Origin: Spiribacter halobius
GTDB taxonomy: Bacteria > Pseudomonadota > Gammaproteobacteria > Nitrococcales > Nitrococcaceae
Reading direction: 5' to 3'
DNA: 64,000 nt
Assembly: GCF_020883455.1 (NCBI RefSeq)
Contig: NZ_CP086615.1
Location: 372,001-436,000 of the forward strand
The notes below the pieces were generated by a model, which was not told the DNA's origin, ran no database searches, and saw only the letters and a list, made by a program, of their open reading frames with translations. The translations under genes and the position numbers were made by a program. Of this stretch, positions 1-8,941 are shown piece after piece (the first letter of the stretch is position 1; every line of letters begins with the position of its first letter).

Positions 1-231
1 CAGGATCATCAGCACCAGCGCGGAGAGGTCGATGCCGCCCCAGCCGGGGATGAGACGCCGCAGCGGGCGCAGGGGCGCCTGGGTGATGCGCACCAGGAAC
101 TGCGAGACCGGATTGTAGAAGTCCGCCCGCGCCCACTGCAGCAGGAAGCGCAGCATCACCGCCATGATGTAGAGGCTGAACAGCGTCTCGATCAGGAACG
201 CGAGCGGGCTGCTGAGGTATCCCGGACCCAT
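1..231 (-). CDS. yggT: YggT family membrane protein (partial, N-terminal 77 residues)
   Basis: The reading frame opens at an ATG at 231 and runs off the left edge without a stop, so only the first 77 residues are present. They show a hydrophobic segment (about residues 8-28) followed by the conserved YggT stretch NPVSQFLVRITQAPLRPLRR and the start of a second hydrophobic segment. YggT proteins are small integral membrane proteins of poorly defined role, usually with two YggT repeats. The ATG lies two bases past the stop of proC, so the two are almost certainly co-transcribed; proC-yggT is also the order in Pseudomonas. Confidence 0.85.
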   Translation of the reverse strand, partial: MGPGYLSSPLAFLIETLFSLYIMAVMLRFLLQWARADFYNPVSQFLVRITQAPLRPLRRLIPGWGGIDLSALVLMIL

Positions 232-233
232 GC

Positions 234-1061
234 CTACTGCTCTCCGAGCATGTCGCCGAGTTCGCCCGCGCGCTCGGCGGCGGTGCGCAGGGCACGGCGG
301 TAGAGCTCGGGCAGCCCGCCCTCCTCGAGCACCCTGGTGGCGGCCTCCGTGGTGCCGCCCGGCGAGGTGACGCGCTGGCGCAGCTTCGCCGGCTCCTCCT
401 CGCTCTCCAGCGCCATGCGTGCCGCCCCCAGGGCCGTTTCCAGCGTCAGCAGGCGGGCGGTCTGCCGGGGCAGGCCAAGCTCCGCGCCGGCATCCTCCAT
501 CGCCTCCATGAGCAGGAAGAAATAGGCCGGGCCGCTGCCCGAGACCGCGGTCACCGCGTCCATCAGCGCCTCGTCCTCGAGCCACTGGGTGATGCCCACC
601 GCACGCAGCAGCGACTCGGCGAGATCCCGCTGGTCCGCGCTGACGCGCTCGTTGGCGTAGAGCGCGGTGGCGCCCGTCTGCACCAGCGACGGCGTGTTCG
701 GCATGGTGCGCACCACCGCCACGCCGCCGCCGAGCCAGCGGCTCAGGTCCGCCTCGCGCACGCCGGCGGCGATGGAGATCACCAGTGCCCCGGCCTCGCG
801 CAGGATGCCGCCGAGGGGCTCGGCCACCTGCTTGACCACCTGCGGCTTGACGGCGAGGACGACGGCATCGGCGCCGCGGGCGGCCTCGGCGTTGTCTTCC
901 AGGGCGGTGATGCCGAAGCGGTCGGCGAGCTGGCCGCGGCGCTCGGCGTGCGGGTCGGCGACGCGGATGCGGTCGGCGGGGTAGCCGTCCGCCACCAGGC
1001 CGCCGATGAGGCTGCGGGCCATGTTGCCGCCGCCGATGAAGGCGATGATCTTCTCGCTCAC
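234..1061 (-). CDS. proC: pyrroline-5-carboxylate reductase
   Basis: This 275-residue protein catalyses the last step of proline synthesis, NAD(P)H-dependent reduction of pyrroline-5-carboxylate, in the cytoplasm. The N-terminus carries the Rossmann motif FIGGGNMA. The C-terminal part has the family signature: SGSGPAYFF near residue 173 and SPGGTTEAATRVLEEGG near residue 233. Length is normal for the family. It sits 27 bases downstream of yggS on the same strand and 2 bases before yggT, giving a yggS-proC-yggT operon as in pseudomonads. Nothing looks damaged. Confidence 0.96.
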   Translation of the reverse strand: MSEKIIAFIGGGNMARSLIGGLVADGYPADRIRVADPHAERRGQLADRFGITALEDNAEAARGADAVVLAVKPQVVKQVAEPLGGILREAGALVISIAAGVREADLSRWLGGGVAVVRTMPNTPSLVQTGATALYANERVSADQRDLAESLLRAVGITQWLEDEALMDAVTAVSGSGPAYFFLLMEAMEDAGAELGLPRQTARLLTLETALGAARMALESEEEPAKLRQRVTSPGGTTEAATRVLEEGGLPELYRRALRTAAERAGELGDMLGEQ

Positions 1062-1088
1062 GGTGGAGTCTCCTCTCTGGCTGCTGGC

Positions 1089-1778
1089 TCAGCCCGGCGG
1101 GCGCGGGCCGAAGACCGCGGTGCCGATGCGAACGATGGTGGCGCCCTCGGCCACGGCGGCTTCCAGGTCGTCGCTCATGCCCATGGACAGCGTGTCGAGC
1201 CCGTAGCCGCGGGCGTTGAGCGCCTCGAGACACTCGCGCAGAGCCCGCAGCGGCTGGCGCTGCGCCTCGAGCCCGGCCGCCGGCGCGGGCAGCGTCATCA
1301 GTCCGCGGAGGCGCAGGCCCGGCAGCGCCGCCACGGTTTCGGCCAGCGCCTCGACGTCCGCCGGCGTGACTCCGGACTTGCTCGCCTCGCCACTGACGTT
1401 GACCTGGATGCAGCAGTTCAGCGGCGGGCGGTCCTCCGGGCGCTGCTCGGACAGCCGGCGCGCGATTTTCGGTCGATCCAGAGTGTGAATCCAGTCAAAG
1501 CACTCTGCCGCCGGCTTTGTTTTATTGGATTGCAGGGGACCGACGAAATGCCACTCGACGGGGTAGCCGGCGAGCGCCTCGCGCTTGTCGAGAGCCTCCT
1601 GCAGGTAGTTCTCGCCGAAGGCGTGCTGTCCGGCCGCCAGCGCCTCGCGCAGCGCTTCCGGCGGGTGGCGCTTGCTGATGGCGAGCAGCGCGACGCTGCC
1701 GGGCTCGCGGCCAAAGCGCGTCTCCGCCTGGCGGATGCGCTCGCGGACGGCGTCGAGCCGCGCGGCGATGGCGTTCAT
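1089..1778 (-). CDS. yggS: YggS family pyridoxal-phosphate homeostasis protein
   Basis: A 229-residue single-domain PLP-binding protein of the YggS/PROSC family, which balances free PLP and amino-acid pools and has no firmly assigned catalytic reaction. Lys36 in LLAISKRHP is the expected PLP lysine. Other family blocks are GENYLQEALDK, WHFVGPLQSNK and the C-terminal SMGMSDDLEAAVAEG phosphate-binding stretch. It is first in the minus-strand yggS-proC-yggT unit and is divergent from pilT; 89 bp separates the two start codons. Confidence 0.94.
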   Translation of the reverse strand: MNAIAARLDAVRERIRQAETRFGREPGSVALLAISKRHPPEALREALAAGQHAFGENYLQEALDKREALAGYPVEWHFVGPLQSNKTKPAAECFDWIHTLDRPKIARRLSEQRPEDRPPLNCCIQVNVSGEASKSGVTPADVEALAETVAALPGLRLRGLMTLPAPAAGLEAQRQPLRALRECLEALNARGYGLDTLSMGMSDDLEAAVAEGATIVRIGTAVFGPRPPG

Positions 1779-1867
1779 GTTGCCGCCCCCCGGGGCGGGG
1801 CGTAGCTTGAGCGGTCCGCCACACTTACAGGCCAGTCACCGGGCATCGTTTTTCTCTGGGGGGCTCG

Positions 1868-2905
1868 ATGGATATCGCGGACCTGCTCGCCTTCGGCGTC
1901 AAGAACAACGCCTCCGATCTGCACATCTCCGCGGGGCTGCCGCCGATGATACGGGTGGACGGCGATGTGCGTCGAATCAACCTGCCGGCCATGGAGCACA
2001 AGGAGGTGCACGGGCTCATCTACGACATCATGAACGACAAGCAGCGCAAGGATTACGAAGAGTACCTGGAGACGGACTTCTCGTTCGAGATCAAGGGACT
2101 TGCGCGCTTCCGCGTCAATGCGTTCAACCACAACCGCGGCGCCGGCGCAGTATTCCGGACCATCCCGTCCACCGTGCTCACCCTCGAGGAGCTGGGGGCA
2201 CCCGATGTCTTCAAGACCATCTCCGACAACCCCCGCGGCATCGTGCTGGTCACCGGGCCCACCGGCTCCGGCAAGTCCACCACGCTGGCGGCGATGATCG
2301 ACTACAAGAACGAGAACTACCACGAGCACATCCTCACCATCGAGGATCCGATCGAGTTCGTGCATGAGTCGAAGAAGAGCCTGATCAATCAGCGCGAGGT
2401 CCACCGCGACACTCTCGGCTTCTCCGAGGCGCTGCGCTCGGCCCTGCGCGAGGACCCGGACGTGGTGCTGGTCGGCGAGCTGCGCGATCTCGAGACCATC
2501 CGCCTGGCGCTCACCGCAGCGGAGACCGGGCACCTGGTGTTCGGCACGCTGCACACCAGCTCGGCGGCCAAGACCATCGACCGCATCATCGACGTCTTCC
2601 CCGCCGCGGAGAAGTCCATGGTGCGCTCCATGCTCTCCGAGTCCCTGCGTGCGGTGATCTCGCAGACCCTGCTGAAGAAGGTCGGCGGCGGGCGCATCGC
2701 CGCCCACGAGATCATGATCGGCACCCCCGCCATCCGGAACCTCATCCGCGAGGACAAGGTGGCGCAGATGTACTCCGCCATCCAGACCGGTCAGTCCACC
2801 GGCATGCAGACCCTCGATCAGTGCCTGCAGAACCTCATCCGCAAGGGCCAGATCACCAAGCAGGACGCCCGCCTGAAGGCGGTCAACCGCGAGCAGTTCA
2901 GCTGA
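1868..2905 (+). CDS. pilT: type IV pilus retraction ATPase PilT
   Basis: A 345-residue hexameric ATPase that powers pilus retraction and twitching at the cytoplasmic base of the type IV pilus. Visible motifs are Walker A GPTGSGKST (Lys136), the Asp box and Walker B region DPDVVLVGELRD, the His box HLVFGTLHTSSA, and the PilT-specific C-terminal AIRNLIRED. The start at 1868 follows a strong purine run (GGGGGG) about 5 bases upstream. pilU begins 32 bases after its stop, so the pair forms an operon. The 89-bp gap to divergent yggS must hold both promoters, but I could not pick out a convincing -35/-10 pair. Confidence 0.97.
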   Translation: MDIADLLAFGVKNNASDLHISAGLPPMIRVDGDVRRINLPAMEHKEVHGLIYDIMNDKQRKDYEEYLETDFSFEIKGLARFRVNAFNHNRGAGAVFRTIPSTVLTLEELGAPDVFKTISDNPRGIVLVTGPTGSGKSTTLAAMIDYKNENYHEHILTIEDPIEFVHESKKSLINQREVHRDTLGFSEALRSALREDPDVVLVGELRDLETIRLALTAAETGHLVFGTLHTSSAAKTIDRIIDVFPAAEKSMVRSMLSESLRAVISQTLLKKVGGGRIAAHEIMIGTPAIRNLIREDKVAQMYSAIQTGQSTGMQTLDQCLQNLIRKGQITKQDARLKAVNREQFS

Positions 2906-2937
2906 CCGCCGCGGCCAACACGGCAACTGGAGGCGCC

Positions 2938-4056
2938 ATGGATTTCAATGCCCTGCTCGAGCTACTGGTCAACAAGAAGGGCTCGGACCTGTTCATCACC
3001 GCGGGCCTGCCGCCGAGCATGAAGGTGGCCGGGCGGATCATGCCCATCACCAAGAACCCCCTCGGCGCCGAGCAGGCCCGGCAGGTGGTCTACTCGATCA
3101 TGAGCGAGCGCCAGCGCGAGGAGTTCGACGCCACCCACGAGTGCAACTTTGCCATCAGCGCGAAGGGCCTCGGGCGCTTCCGCGTCAGCGCCTTCTACCA
3201 GCGCAACAACGTGGGCATGGTGCTGCGCCGGATCGAGACCGAGATCCCGAGCATCGAGGCGCTGCGGCTGCCGCCGATCCTGAAGGATCTGTCCATGACC
3301 AAGCGCGGGCTGATCATCTTCGTCGGCGCCACGGGCACCGGCAAGTCCACCTCGCTTGCCTCGATGATCGGCTACCGCAACCACAACTCCACCGGACACA
3401 TCATCACCATCGAGGACCCCATCGAGTACATGCACGCCCACCAGGGCTGCATCGTCACCCAGCGCGAGGTGGGCATCGATACCGAGTCCTTCGAGGTGGC
3501 GCTGAAGAACACCCTGCGCCAGGCCCCGGACGTGATCCTGATCGGCGAGATCCGCGCCCGCGAGACCATGGACTACGCCATCGCCTTCGCCGAGACCGGT
3601 CACCTGTGCCTGGCGACGCTGCACGCCAACAACGCCAACCAGGCGATGGACCGCATCATCAACTTCTTCCCCTCGGACCGCCGCGATCAGCTCTTCACCG
3701 ACCTCTCGCTGAACCTGAAGGCGGTGATTGCCCAGCAGCTCATCCCGACCCCGGACGGCAAGGGCCGCGTGCCGGCGGTGGAGATTCTCATCGGCACCCC
3801 GCTGGTCGCGGACAAGATCCACAACGGCGAGGTGCACGAGCTGAAGGAGATCATGAAGCGTTCCGGCGAGCAGGGCATGCAGACCTTCGACCGCCATCTC
3901 TATCAGCTCTACGCCGAGGGCTCCATCACCTACGAGGACGCCCTGCGCTTCGCCGACTCCGCCAACGAGGTCCGCCTGATGGCCAAGCTCGGCGACTCCC
4001 ACGCCGAGGCGCGCATGCAGCAGGCGACGGAGGGGATCAAGCTCGTGGACGAGTGA
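2938..4056 (+). CDS. pilU: PilT-dependent retraction ATPase PilU
   Basis: A 372-residue paralogue of PilT that assists retraction under load. Walker A is GATGTGKST (Lys136) and Walker B lies in APDVILIGEIRA; the His box reads HLCLATLHANNA. The C-terminal extension past 340 residues is typical of PilU rather than PilT. I chose the ATG at 2938 because TGGAGG lies 5 bases before it and PilU proteins begin MDFNALLELLVNK; the frame is open further upstream but only inside pilT. The last codons (LVDE) form one arm of the downstream hairpin at 4041-4083. Confidence 0.96.
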   Translation: MDFNALLELLVNKKGSDLFITAGLPPSMKVAGRIMPITKNPLGAEQARQVVYSIMSERQREEFDATHECNFAISAKGLGRFRVSAFYQRNNVGMVLRRIETEIPSIEALRLPPILKDLSMTKRGLIIFVGATGTGKSTSLASMIGYRNHNSTGHIITIEDPIEYMHAHQGCIVTQREVGIDTESFEVALKNTLRQAPDVILIGEIRARETMDYAIAFAETGHLCLATLHANNANQAMDRIINFFPSDRRDQLFTDLSLNLKAVIAQQLIPTPDGKGRVPAVEILIGTPLVADKIHNGEVHELKEIMKRSGEQGMQTFDRHLYQLYAEGSITYEDALRFADSANEVRLMAKLGDSHAEARMQQATEGIKLVDE

Positions 4057-4083
4057 GGGCCTTGCCCTCACTCGCCCACGAGC
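4041..4083 (+). terminator. stop-spanning inverted duplication of the pilU 3' end
   Basis: The last 19 bases of the pilU end (4041-4059, including the TGA) reappear as an inverted copy at 4065-4083 with one mismatch, separated by a 5-base loop. The RNA would form a stable GC-rich hairpin directly at the end of the operon. No U-run follows; a 7-nt repeat array does. Confidence 0.75.
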
Positions 4084-4112
4084 GTTCAAAGTTCAAGGTT
4101 CCAAGTTCAAAG
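4084..4112 (+). repeat. TTCAAAG-type heptad array after pilU
   Basis: Four 7-nt units of the form TTCAAAG/TTCAAGG (one with an inserted C) follow the inverted copy of the pilU end directly. The same array type follows chpC, trpC, crp and rpiA, and is present between pyk and purC. Here only one arm is present; the expected TTTGAAC arm is not seen before the convergent gene at 4350. Confidence 0.8.
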
Positions 4113-4180
4113 CCGGGAGGGTGCCGACTCCGCGGCTTACGGGCTGGAATCGGCCCCGCGGAATCGCCATGGGCGTTGGC

Positions 4181-4292
4181 GGTGCGTGGAGCGGGAGGGA
4201 CGCGTGGGACCGTAGGCGAGAGGGACCTCGCCTACGAGCTTACAGGGACGTATTCACAGCGTGTCCCGCGCGTCCCTCCCGCTCCACGCACC
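4181..4292. repeat. dispersed fold-back element, copy A
   Basis: Outer arms 4181-4210 and 4263-4292 are 30 bases each and complementary except one G-T position. Inside lies a perfect 10-bp stem with a 6-base loop (4211-4236) and a conserved segment around GGGACGTATTCACAGCG. A second copy in the opposite orientation is at 58380-58487. The core is nearly identical between copies, while the outer arms differ in sequence yet each pairs with itself. It lies between the convergent ends of pilU and the gene at 4350. A weaker CCGCGG inverted pair (about 4129-4172) precedes it. Confidence 0.8.
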
Positions 4293-4349
4293 GGGCACTA
4301 CCGTTGCCATGCCCACAAGCTCGCGGAAATCTGCTGCCACATCCGCCAC

Positions 4350-5042
4350 TCATCCCCGAACCGGTAGCTCGCTGACCCGCAACGCTCTGACGAGCCCCTC
4401 CAGCTCGCTACGCCACGGCGTGAGCAGGCCCCACGGGCAGCAGGCGAGGACGGTGAGGCGCCGGCGGCGGTCGGCGGGCAGGGCGGCGAGGTGGTGGCGC
4501 AGGAGATCGACGGCGTCGCCCTCGTAGCAGCCGGGGTGTTCCTCGGTGAGGGCGATGCGGGCCGGAATACCCTGGGACTCGAGGCTCGCCAGGCCGGCGA
4601 TGGCCGCGTCGGGCACCGTGCGCACCAGAAAGCGCGAGGGACAGATGCGGCCGGGCAGCGAGCCCTGCCCACCCAGCAGCACCAGCCCCACCGCCTCGCC
4701 CAGCGCTTCCGCCATTGCCAGCGCGGGGCCGGCACCGGCGCCGGCGCCCACCACCAGCACCGGTGCCGCCGGTGCTGGGGTCAGCAGATCCTCGCCATGC
4801 GGCCCTTCGAGCGTCGCCGGGCGCCCGGCTGCGAATGCCGCAGGCACCTGCCCCGGCGGCAGCACCCCGGCCACCCAGCCCTCTTCGCTGCTCGCCTGGC
4901 GCACCGGCAGGCACAGCCGCTGCCCTTCGACCTCGGCCCAGAGCCACTGTCCGGGCGACGGCAGTGCGCCGTGCCAGCGCAACCGGAGCAGCGTCCAGTC
5001 GCCACTGACGGGAGTTCGGTCAACGATGCGGGTAGCGGTCAT
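4350..5042 (-). CDS. diverged FAD/NAD-binding oxidoreductase, PyrK-like
   Basis: A 230-residue protein with the outline of a ferredoxin-reductase or dihydroorotate dehydrogenase electron-transfer (PyrK) subunit: an N-terminal beta-barrel half, then a nucleotide-binding half with VLVVGAGAGAGPALAMAE (about residues 98-115) and a late TEEHPGCYEGDAVDLL that resembles the degenerate TxDGSxGxxG strip of PyrK. The FAD motif RxYS is not recognisable and the four-cysteine 2Fe-2S site of true PyrK is absent, so electron transfer is doubtful. The ATG at 5042 (GGCGAG 5 bases upstream) is preferred over an in-frame ATG at 5111. It lies downstream of pyrC' on the same strand. Function is unproven. Confidence 0.55.
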   Translation of the reverse strand: MTATRIVDRTPVSGDWTLLRLRWHGALPSPGQWLWAEVEGQRLCLPVRQASSEEGWVAGVLPPGQVPAAFAAGRPATLEGPHGEDLLTPAPAAPVLVVGAGAGAGPALAMAEALGEAVGLVLLGGQGSLPGRICPSRFLVRTVPDAAIAGLASLESQGIPARIALTEEHPGCYEGDAVDLLRHHLAALPADRRRRLTVLACCPWGLLTPWRSELEGLVRALRVSELPVRG

Positions 5043-5142
5043 GCGCTCGCCTGGTCGTGTGTTGAGTCGCGCCGAGCACCGCCAATAATTCACCTTGGCA
5101 TCGCGGAGCAAGGCACCGCGAGAGGCCCGGCATCGAAGAGGC

Positions 5143-6432
5143 TCATCCCGACTCAGCGTCGCCGTGCACCAGCTCGCCGTTCACCAGGGTGTGGGTGTTG
5201 CGGGCGCTGAACTCCCAGCCGAGGAAGCCGTTGTGCCGGCCGCGGCTGCCGAGGGATTCCGCCCGGCACCACCAGGGCGACTGCGGGTCGACGATGCAGA
5301 CATCCGCCGGCGCCCCGGTGGCGAGGCGACCGGTGTCCAGGCCGAGCAGCGCCGCCGGATGCGCCGTCACTGCGGCCAGCGCCGGCAGCAGCCCGATGGC
5401 CTCCTCCTCCACCAGCCGCAGCACCAGGGCCAGCAGCGTGTCGATACCCGAGAGCCCCGGCTCGGTGCCGGTGAAGGGCCCGTCCTTGGCGTCGCGCTCG
5501 TGGGGCTGGTGGTCGGAGCAGATGATGCCGAGGGTGCCGTCGGCCACTGCGCGGCGCAGGGCGTCGCGGTCGCCGACACTGCGCAGCGGCGGCTGCACGT
5601 GGAAGCGGCTGTCGTAGCCGACGGCGTCGTTCTCCGTCAGGAACAGCTGATGGATCGCGACATCGCCGGTGACCGGCGCACCGTCGCGGTGGGCGTTGCG
5701 CAGCATCGCCGCACCGGCGGCGGTGGACAGCCGCCCGAAGTGCACGCGCAGGCCGAGGGCCGTGGCCACGGCGAGCTGTCGGCCGAGGCCGGCGGTCTCC
5801 GCGGCGACGGAGACACCCGGGAGACCGAGGCGCATCGCCACCGGACCCTCGTGCAGCCCGCCACCGGCGGCGAGCCAGGGATCCCAGGGCGTCAGCAGCG
5901 CCGGCAGCTCATAGGTGGCCGCGTACTCCAGCGCCCGCCGCAGCACCAGCGTATCCGCCACCGGGCGGCCACCGTCCGCCACTGCGGGACAGCCGGCGTC
6001 GGCCAGGGCCGCCATCGGCGCCAGCTGCTCGCCGGCGAGGCCCAGAGTCAGGGCGGCCAGCGGCACCACCCGGGCCCCGCCGGCGGCCGCCGCGCGGCGG
6101 TGCACCAGCTCCGCCACCGAGGGCGTGTCCAGCACCGGCTCGGTATCCGGCGGCAGCACCAGGGTGGTGATGCCGGCGGCGGCCGCTGCCCGGGCCTCGC
6201 TGGCGATATCCGCCTTGTGGGTGGCGCCGGGCTCGCGCAGCCGCGCGGCAAGGTCGATCAGACCCGGCAGCACCCAGCAGCCCTCGGCGCCGATCACCCG
6301 GTCCGCGGCAAAGCCATCGGGCGGCGCGCCCAGGCCGACGATGCGCCCGCCGGCGATGGCGAGGTCGCCCACGGCATCGTGGCCGCTCGCCGGATCCAGC
6401 AGCCGCCCGCCGCGAATCAGGATCCGGCTCAT
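5143..6432 (-). CDS. pyrC': catalytically inactive dihydroorotase-like subunit (PyrC'/PyrX)
   Basis: A 429-residue dihydroorotase homologue without the metal site. Active enzymes have an HxH pair after PGLID; here the segment reads [14 protein letters not shown], so both histidines are gone. The next expected ligand region (normally H-E/D) reads [10 protein letters not shown] later SDHQPH block is retained. In Pseudomonas such PyrC' proteins are structural partners of aspartate carbamoyltransferase in a dodecameric complex, and that is the likely role here. Its ATG overlaps the pyrB stop by 4 bases, implying translational coupling and roughly equal subunit amounts. An active dihydroorotase must be encoded elsewhere. 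Confidence 0.88.
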   Translation of the reverse strand: MSRILIRGGRLLDPASGHDAVGDLAIAGGRIVGLGAPPDGFAADRVIGAEGCWVLPGLIDLAARLREPGATHKADIASEARAAAAAGITTLVLPPDTEPVLDTPSVAELVHRRAAAAGGARVVPLAALTLGLAGEQLAPMAALADAGCPAVADGGRPVADTLVLRRALEYAATYELPALLTPWDPWLAAGGGLHEGPVAMRLGLPGVSVAAETAGLGRQLAVATALGLRVHFGRLSTAAGAAMLRNAHRDGAPVTGDVAIHQLFLTENDAVGYDSRFHVQPPLRSVGDRDALRRAVADGTLGIICSDHQPHERDAKDGPFTGTEPGLSGIDTLLALVLRLVEEEAIGLLPALAAVTAHPAALLGLDTGRLATGAPADVCIVDPQSPWWCRAESLGSRGRHNGFLGWEFSARNTHTLVNGELVHGDAESG

Positions 6433-7397
6433 GTTGCCTCCGGCGTGCTCTCGGGCGCGACGCCGAGGACCAGGCTCATCACCGCCATGCGTACCGCGAT
6501 GCCGTTGGTCACCTGCTCCAGGATCACCGAGCGCGGGCCGTCGGCCAGGTCGGAGTCGATCTCCACGCCGCGGTTGATGGGCCCGGGGTGCATGACGATG
6601 GCCTCCGGGTGGGCGACGGCGAGGCGCGCCTCGGAGAGGCCGTAGCGGCGGTAGTACTCCGACTCGCTCGGCAGCAGCGCCCCCTGCATGCGCTCGCGCT
6701 GCAGGCGCAGCCCGATCACCACGTCCGCGTCGCGCAGGCCGCTGTCGAGGTCGTGGTGCACCCGCACCCCGAGCCCCTCCACGTCCCGCGGCAGCAGGGT
6801 GCGCGGCGCCACTACGCGGACCTCGCCGGTGCCGAGGGCGTTCAGGGCATGGATCTGGGAGCGGGCCACCCGGGAGTGACGGATGTCGCCGACGATGCTC
6901 ACCGTCAGGGGCTCGAAGGCGCCCTTGTGGCGGCGGATGGTGAAGACGTCCAGCATCGCCTGGGTGGGGTGGGCGTGCCAGCCGTCGCCGGCATTGAGCA
7001 CCGCCACGCCGGGCTGGACGTGGCGGGCGATGTATTCGGCTGCGCCGCTCTCGGCGTGGCGGACCACGAACATGTCCGCCTGCATCGCCTCGAGGTTGTG
7101 CAGCATGTCCACCAGGCTCTCGCCCTTGATGGTGGTGGTGGCGACGTTGACGTTGAGCACGTCCGCGGAAAGCCGCTTGGCGGCGAGCTCGAAGGTGGTG
7201 CGGGTGCGCGTGCTCGACTCGAAGAAGAGGTTGATCACCGTGCGCCCGCGCAGCAGCGGCACCTTCTTCACCGACTTGCCGATGACTCCGCTGAAGGACT
7301 CCGCGGTGTCCAGGATGTGCGTGAGCAGGGCGCGTGGCAGCCCCTCGGTGGTGAGGAAGTGGCGCAGCCGGCCGTCGGCGTCGAGCTGCAGGCTCAC
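6429..7397 (-). CDS. pyrB: aspartate carbamoyltransferase catalytic subunit
   Basis: A 322-residue ATCase that makes carbamoyl-aspartate in pyrimidine synthesis. Carbamoyl-phosphate motifs [13 protein letters not shown] (about residue 58) and HPTQAMLD, the aspartate loop region GLRLQRER, and [10 protein letters not shown] are all intact. Pseudomonad-type (class A) enzymes have an N-terminal extension and bind PyrC'; the extra ~10 residues before the first conserved helix and the 4-bp overlap with pyrC' fit that class. It also overlaps pyrR by 4 bases. Confidence 0.96.
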   Translation of the reverse strand: MSLQLDADGRLRHFLTTEGLPRALLTHILDTAESFSGVIGKSVKKVPLLRGRTVINLFFESSTRTRTTFELAAKRLSADVLNVNVATTTIKGESLVDMLHNLEAMQADMFVVRHAESGAAEYIARHVQPGVAVLNAGDGWHAHPTQAMLDVFTIRRHKGAFEPLTVSIVGDIRHSRVARSQIHALNALGTGEVRVVAPRTLLPRDVEGLGVRVHHDLDSGLRDADVVIGLRLQRERMQGALLPSESEYYRRYGLSEARLAVAHPEAIVMHPGPINRGVEIDSDLADGPRSVILEQVTNGIAVRMAVMSLVLGVAPESTPEAT

Positions 7398-7906
7398 GGC
7401 GCGCCGCCTTCCAGCACCAGGCGGAGCGGTGCCGGCCCCTGGAGCTTCACCCGCTGCCCGGCCGGGAGCTCCAGCCGGGTGGCGGCAACATCGGCGGCGA
7501 TGGGGAGCTCGCGCCCGGGCCGGTCCACGAGCACCGCGAGCCGCACGGCTGCCGGGCGCCCGTAGTCGAACACCTCGTTGAGCGCGGCGCGCACTGTCCG
7601 CCCGGTGTAGAGGACGTCGTCCACCAGGATCACCACGCGATCATCCACCGTAAGCGGCAGCCGCGAGGGCCGCACCCGCGCCTGCATGCCGCTGCGGGCG
7701 AGGTCGTCCCGGTAGAAGGCGATGTCCAGCGCGCCGGGTGCGCCGGCGAGGCCGAGCCGCTGGTGCAGGGCCTCGGCGAGCCAGACCCCGCCGCTGTGGA
7801 TGCCCACGAGCGTGCACCGCCCGCGGCCTTCGTCGGCGAGCAGCGCCTCCAGCCCGGCCGCGAGGCGGTCGAGCAGGGGCGGGACGTCGGGCAGCTTGGC
7901 GCTCAT
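7394..7906 (-). CDS. pyrR: bifunctional pyr regulator / uracil phosphoribosyltransferase homologue
   Basis: A 170-residue type I phosphoribosyltransferase. The PRPP-binding loop [18 protein letters not shown] is perfect, and the early [14 protein letters not shown] block matches PyrR. In Bacillus PyrR is an mRNA-binding attenuator; in pseudomonads it regulates pyr genes but has weak or no UPRT activity. I see no obvious attenuator before pyrB because pyrR and pyrB overlap by 4 bases. The ATG at 7906 overlaps the yqgF stop in an ATGA, which decides the start over longer in-frame options. Confidence 0.92.
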   Translation of the reverse strand: MSAKLPDVPPLLDRLAAGLEALLADEGRGRCTLVGIHSGGVWLAEALHQRLGLAGAPGALDIAFYRDDLARSGMQARVRPSRLPLTVDDRVVILVDDVLYTGRTVRAALNEVFDYGRPAAVRLAVLVDRPGRELPIAADVAATRLELPAGQRVKLQGPAPLRLVLEGGAP

Positions 7907-8319
7907 GGGCAGTGTTCGCTCAGCCAGGTCTCGAGGATCACGCGCGCAGCCTCGGCGTCGAGGGCGGCGCTGCGGCGACCGCGGGCCTGCAGGGCTGCCG
8001 CCGCCTCGCGGCTCGAGAGGCGCTCGTCGATGCGGTGAACCGGCAGCCCGCTGCGGCTGCCGAGGCGGCCGGCAAATCGCTCCGCGAGCCGGGTGCTGTG
8101 GGAGGCGCTGCCATCGGCATGGCGCGGGATTCCCACCACCGCGCCCGCAGGCTGCCACTCCGCGAGCAGGGCGTCCAGCTCGTCCCAGTCCGGCTCGCCC
8201 GCCCGGCAGCGCAGGGTGCGCAGCGCCCGGGCGTGGCCGGTAAGCGTCTCGCCGACGGCGGCGCCGAGCCGACGCTCGCCCGGGTCGAAGCCAAGGTAGG
8301 TCCCGGGGCGCGGTGGCAC
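7903..8319 (-). CDS. ruvX: YqgF/RuvX family pre-16S rRNA nuclease (Holliday-junction-resolvase fold)
   Basis: A 138-residue RNase H-fold protein. The first catalytic acid sits in LGFDPGERRLGAAVG and the later acids in RIDERLSSREA and the C-terminal DAEAARVILE, which is the normal YqgF spacing. Members act in 16S rRNA 5'-end maturation. The gene is placed between yqgE (6-bp gap) and pyrR (4-bp overlap) within a tightly packed minus-strand operon, the same neighbourhood as in Pseudomonas. Confidence 0.94.
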   Translation of the reverse strand: MPPRPGTYLGFDPGERRLGAAVGETLTGHARALRTLRCRAGEPDWDELDALLAEWQPAGAVVGIPRHADGSASHSTRLAERFAGRLGSRSGLPVHRIDERLSSREAAAALQARGRRSAALDAEAARVILETWLSEHCP

Positions 8320-8325
8320 GGCCCC

Positions 8326-8886
8326 TCAGGCGTGGCCGGTCTGGGAGGAAAGCAGCGTCAGGTCGACGCCGAGCAGCGCCGCCGCCGCCTGCCAGCGCTC
8401 ATCGTGACGTCGCTCGAAGATGATGTCCGGCGCCGCCGGGCCGCTCAGCCAGGCGTTCTCCGCCATTTCCTGCTCCAGCTGTCCCGGGCCCCAGCCGGCG
8501 TAGCCCAGGGCCACCAGGAACTGCGACGGCCCGTCACCCCGGGCCACCGCCTCAAGGATGTCGCGCGAGGTGGTCACGCAGATGCCCTCGGCCACCTGCA
8601 GCGAGGCGTCCCACTCGCCCGCCGGCGGGTGCAGCACGAAACCGCGCTCGCGCTGCACCGGGCCGCCCATGAACACCGGCGTCGCCCGGGTGCCGAGGCC
8701 GCTGGCGTCGATGCCCATGTGGTCCAGCAGCTCGTCCAGGGTGACCTCGGAGGGGCGGTTGACGACGATACCGAGGGCGCCGTCCTCGTTGTGCTCGCAG
8801 AGGTAGGTGACCGTGCGCGCGAAGTTGGGGTCCGCGAGCGACGGCATCGCGATCAGGAAGTGATTGGAGAGACTGCCCTCGGCCAT
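8326..8886 (-). CDS. yqgE: YqgE/AlgH family protein
   Basis: A 186-residue DUF179 protein; family function is uncertain (AlgH was linked to alginate regulation in P. aeruginosa). Conserved parts are LSNHFLIAMPSL at the N-terminus, GALGIVVNRPSEV, the VFMGGPVQRERGFVLH block, and LVALGYAGWGPGQLEQE. I prefer the ATG at 8886 because family members start a few residues before NHFLIAMP; an in-frame ATG at 8922 would add 12 residues. Neither start has a strong ribosome site. Confidence 0.92.
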   Translation of the reverse strand: MAEGSLSNHFLIAMPSLADPNFARTVTYLCEHNEDGALGIVVNRPSEVTLDELLDHMGIDASGLGTRATPVFMGGPVQRERGFVLHPPAGEWDASLQVAEGICVTTSRDILEAVARGDGPSQFLVALGYAGWGPGQLEQEMAENAWLSGPAAPDIIFERRHDERWQAAAALLGVDLTLLSSQTGHA

Positions 8887-8941
8887 GGCCGCAGTATCCG
8901 ACAGGGGTTCCGCCGCATACAAGCGCGCGGGCAGCGCCAGG

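Noticed and set aside
4181-4292. Copy A of the fold-back element as a transposon end or small coding gene
   Set aside because: No transposase, target duplication or direct repeat is visible, and the open frames across it read through a palindrome with no protein-like features.
5143-6432. pyrC' as a decaying pseudogene
   Set aside because: The frame is full length, translationally coupled to pyrB, and inactive PyrC' subunits are an established functional class.
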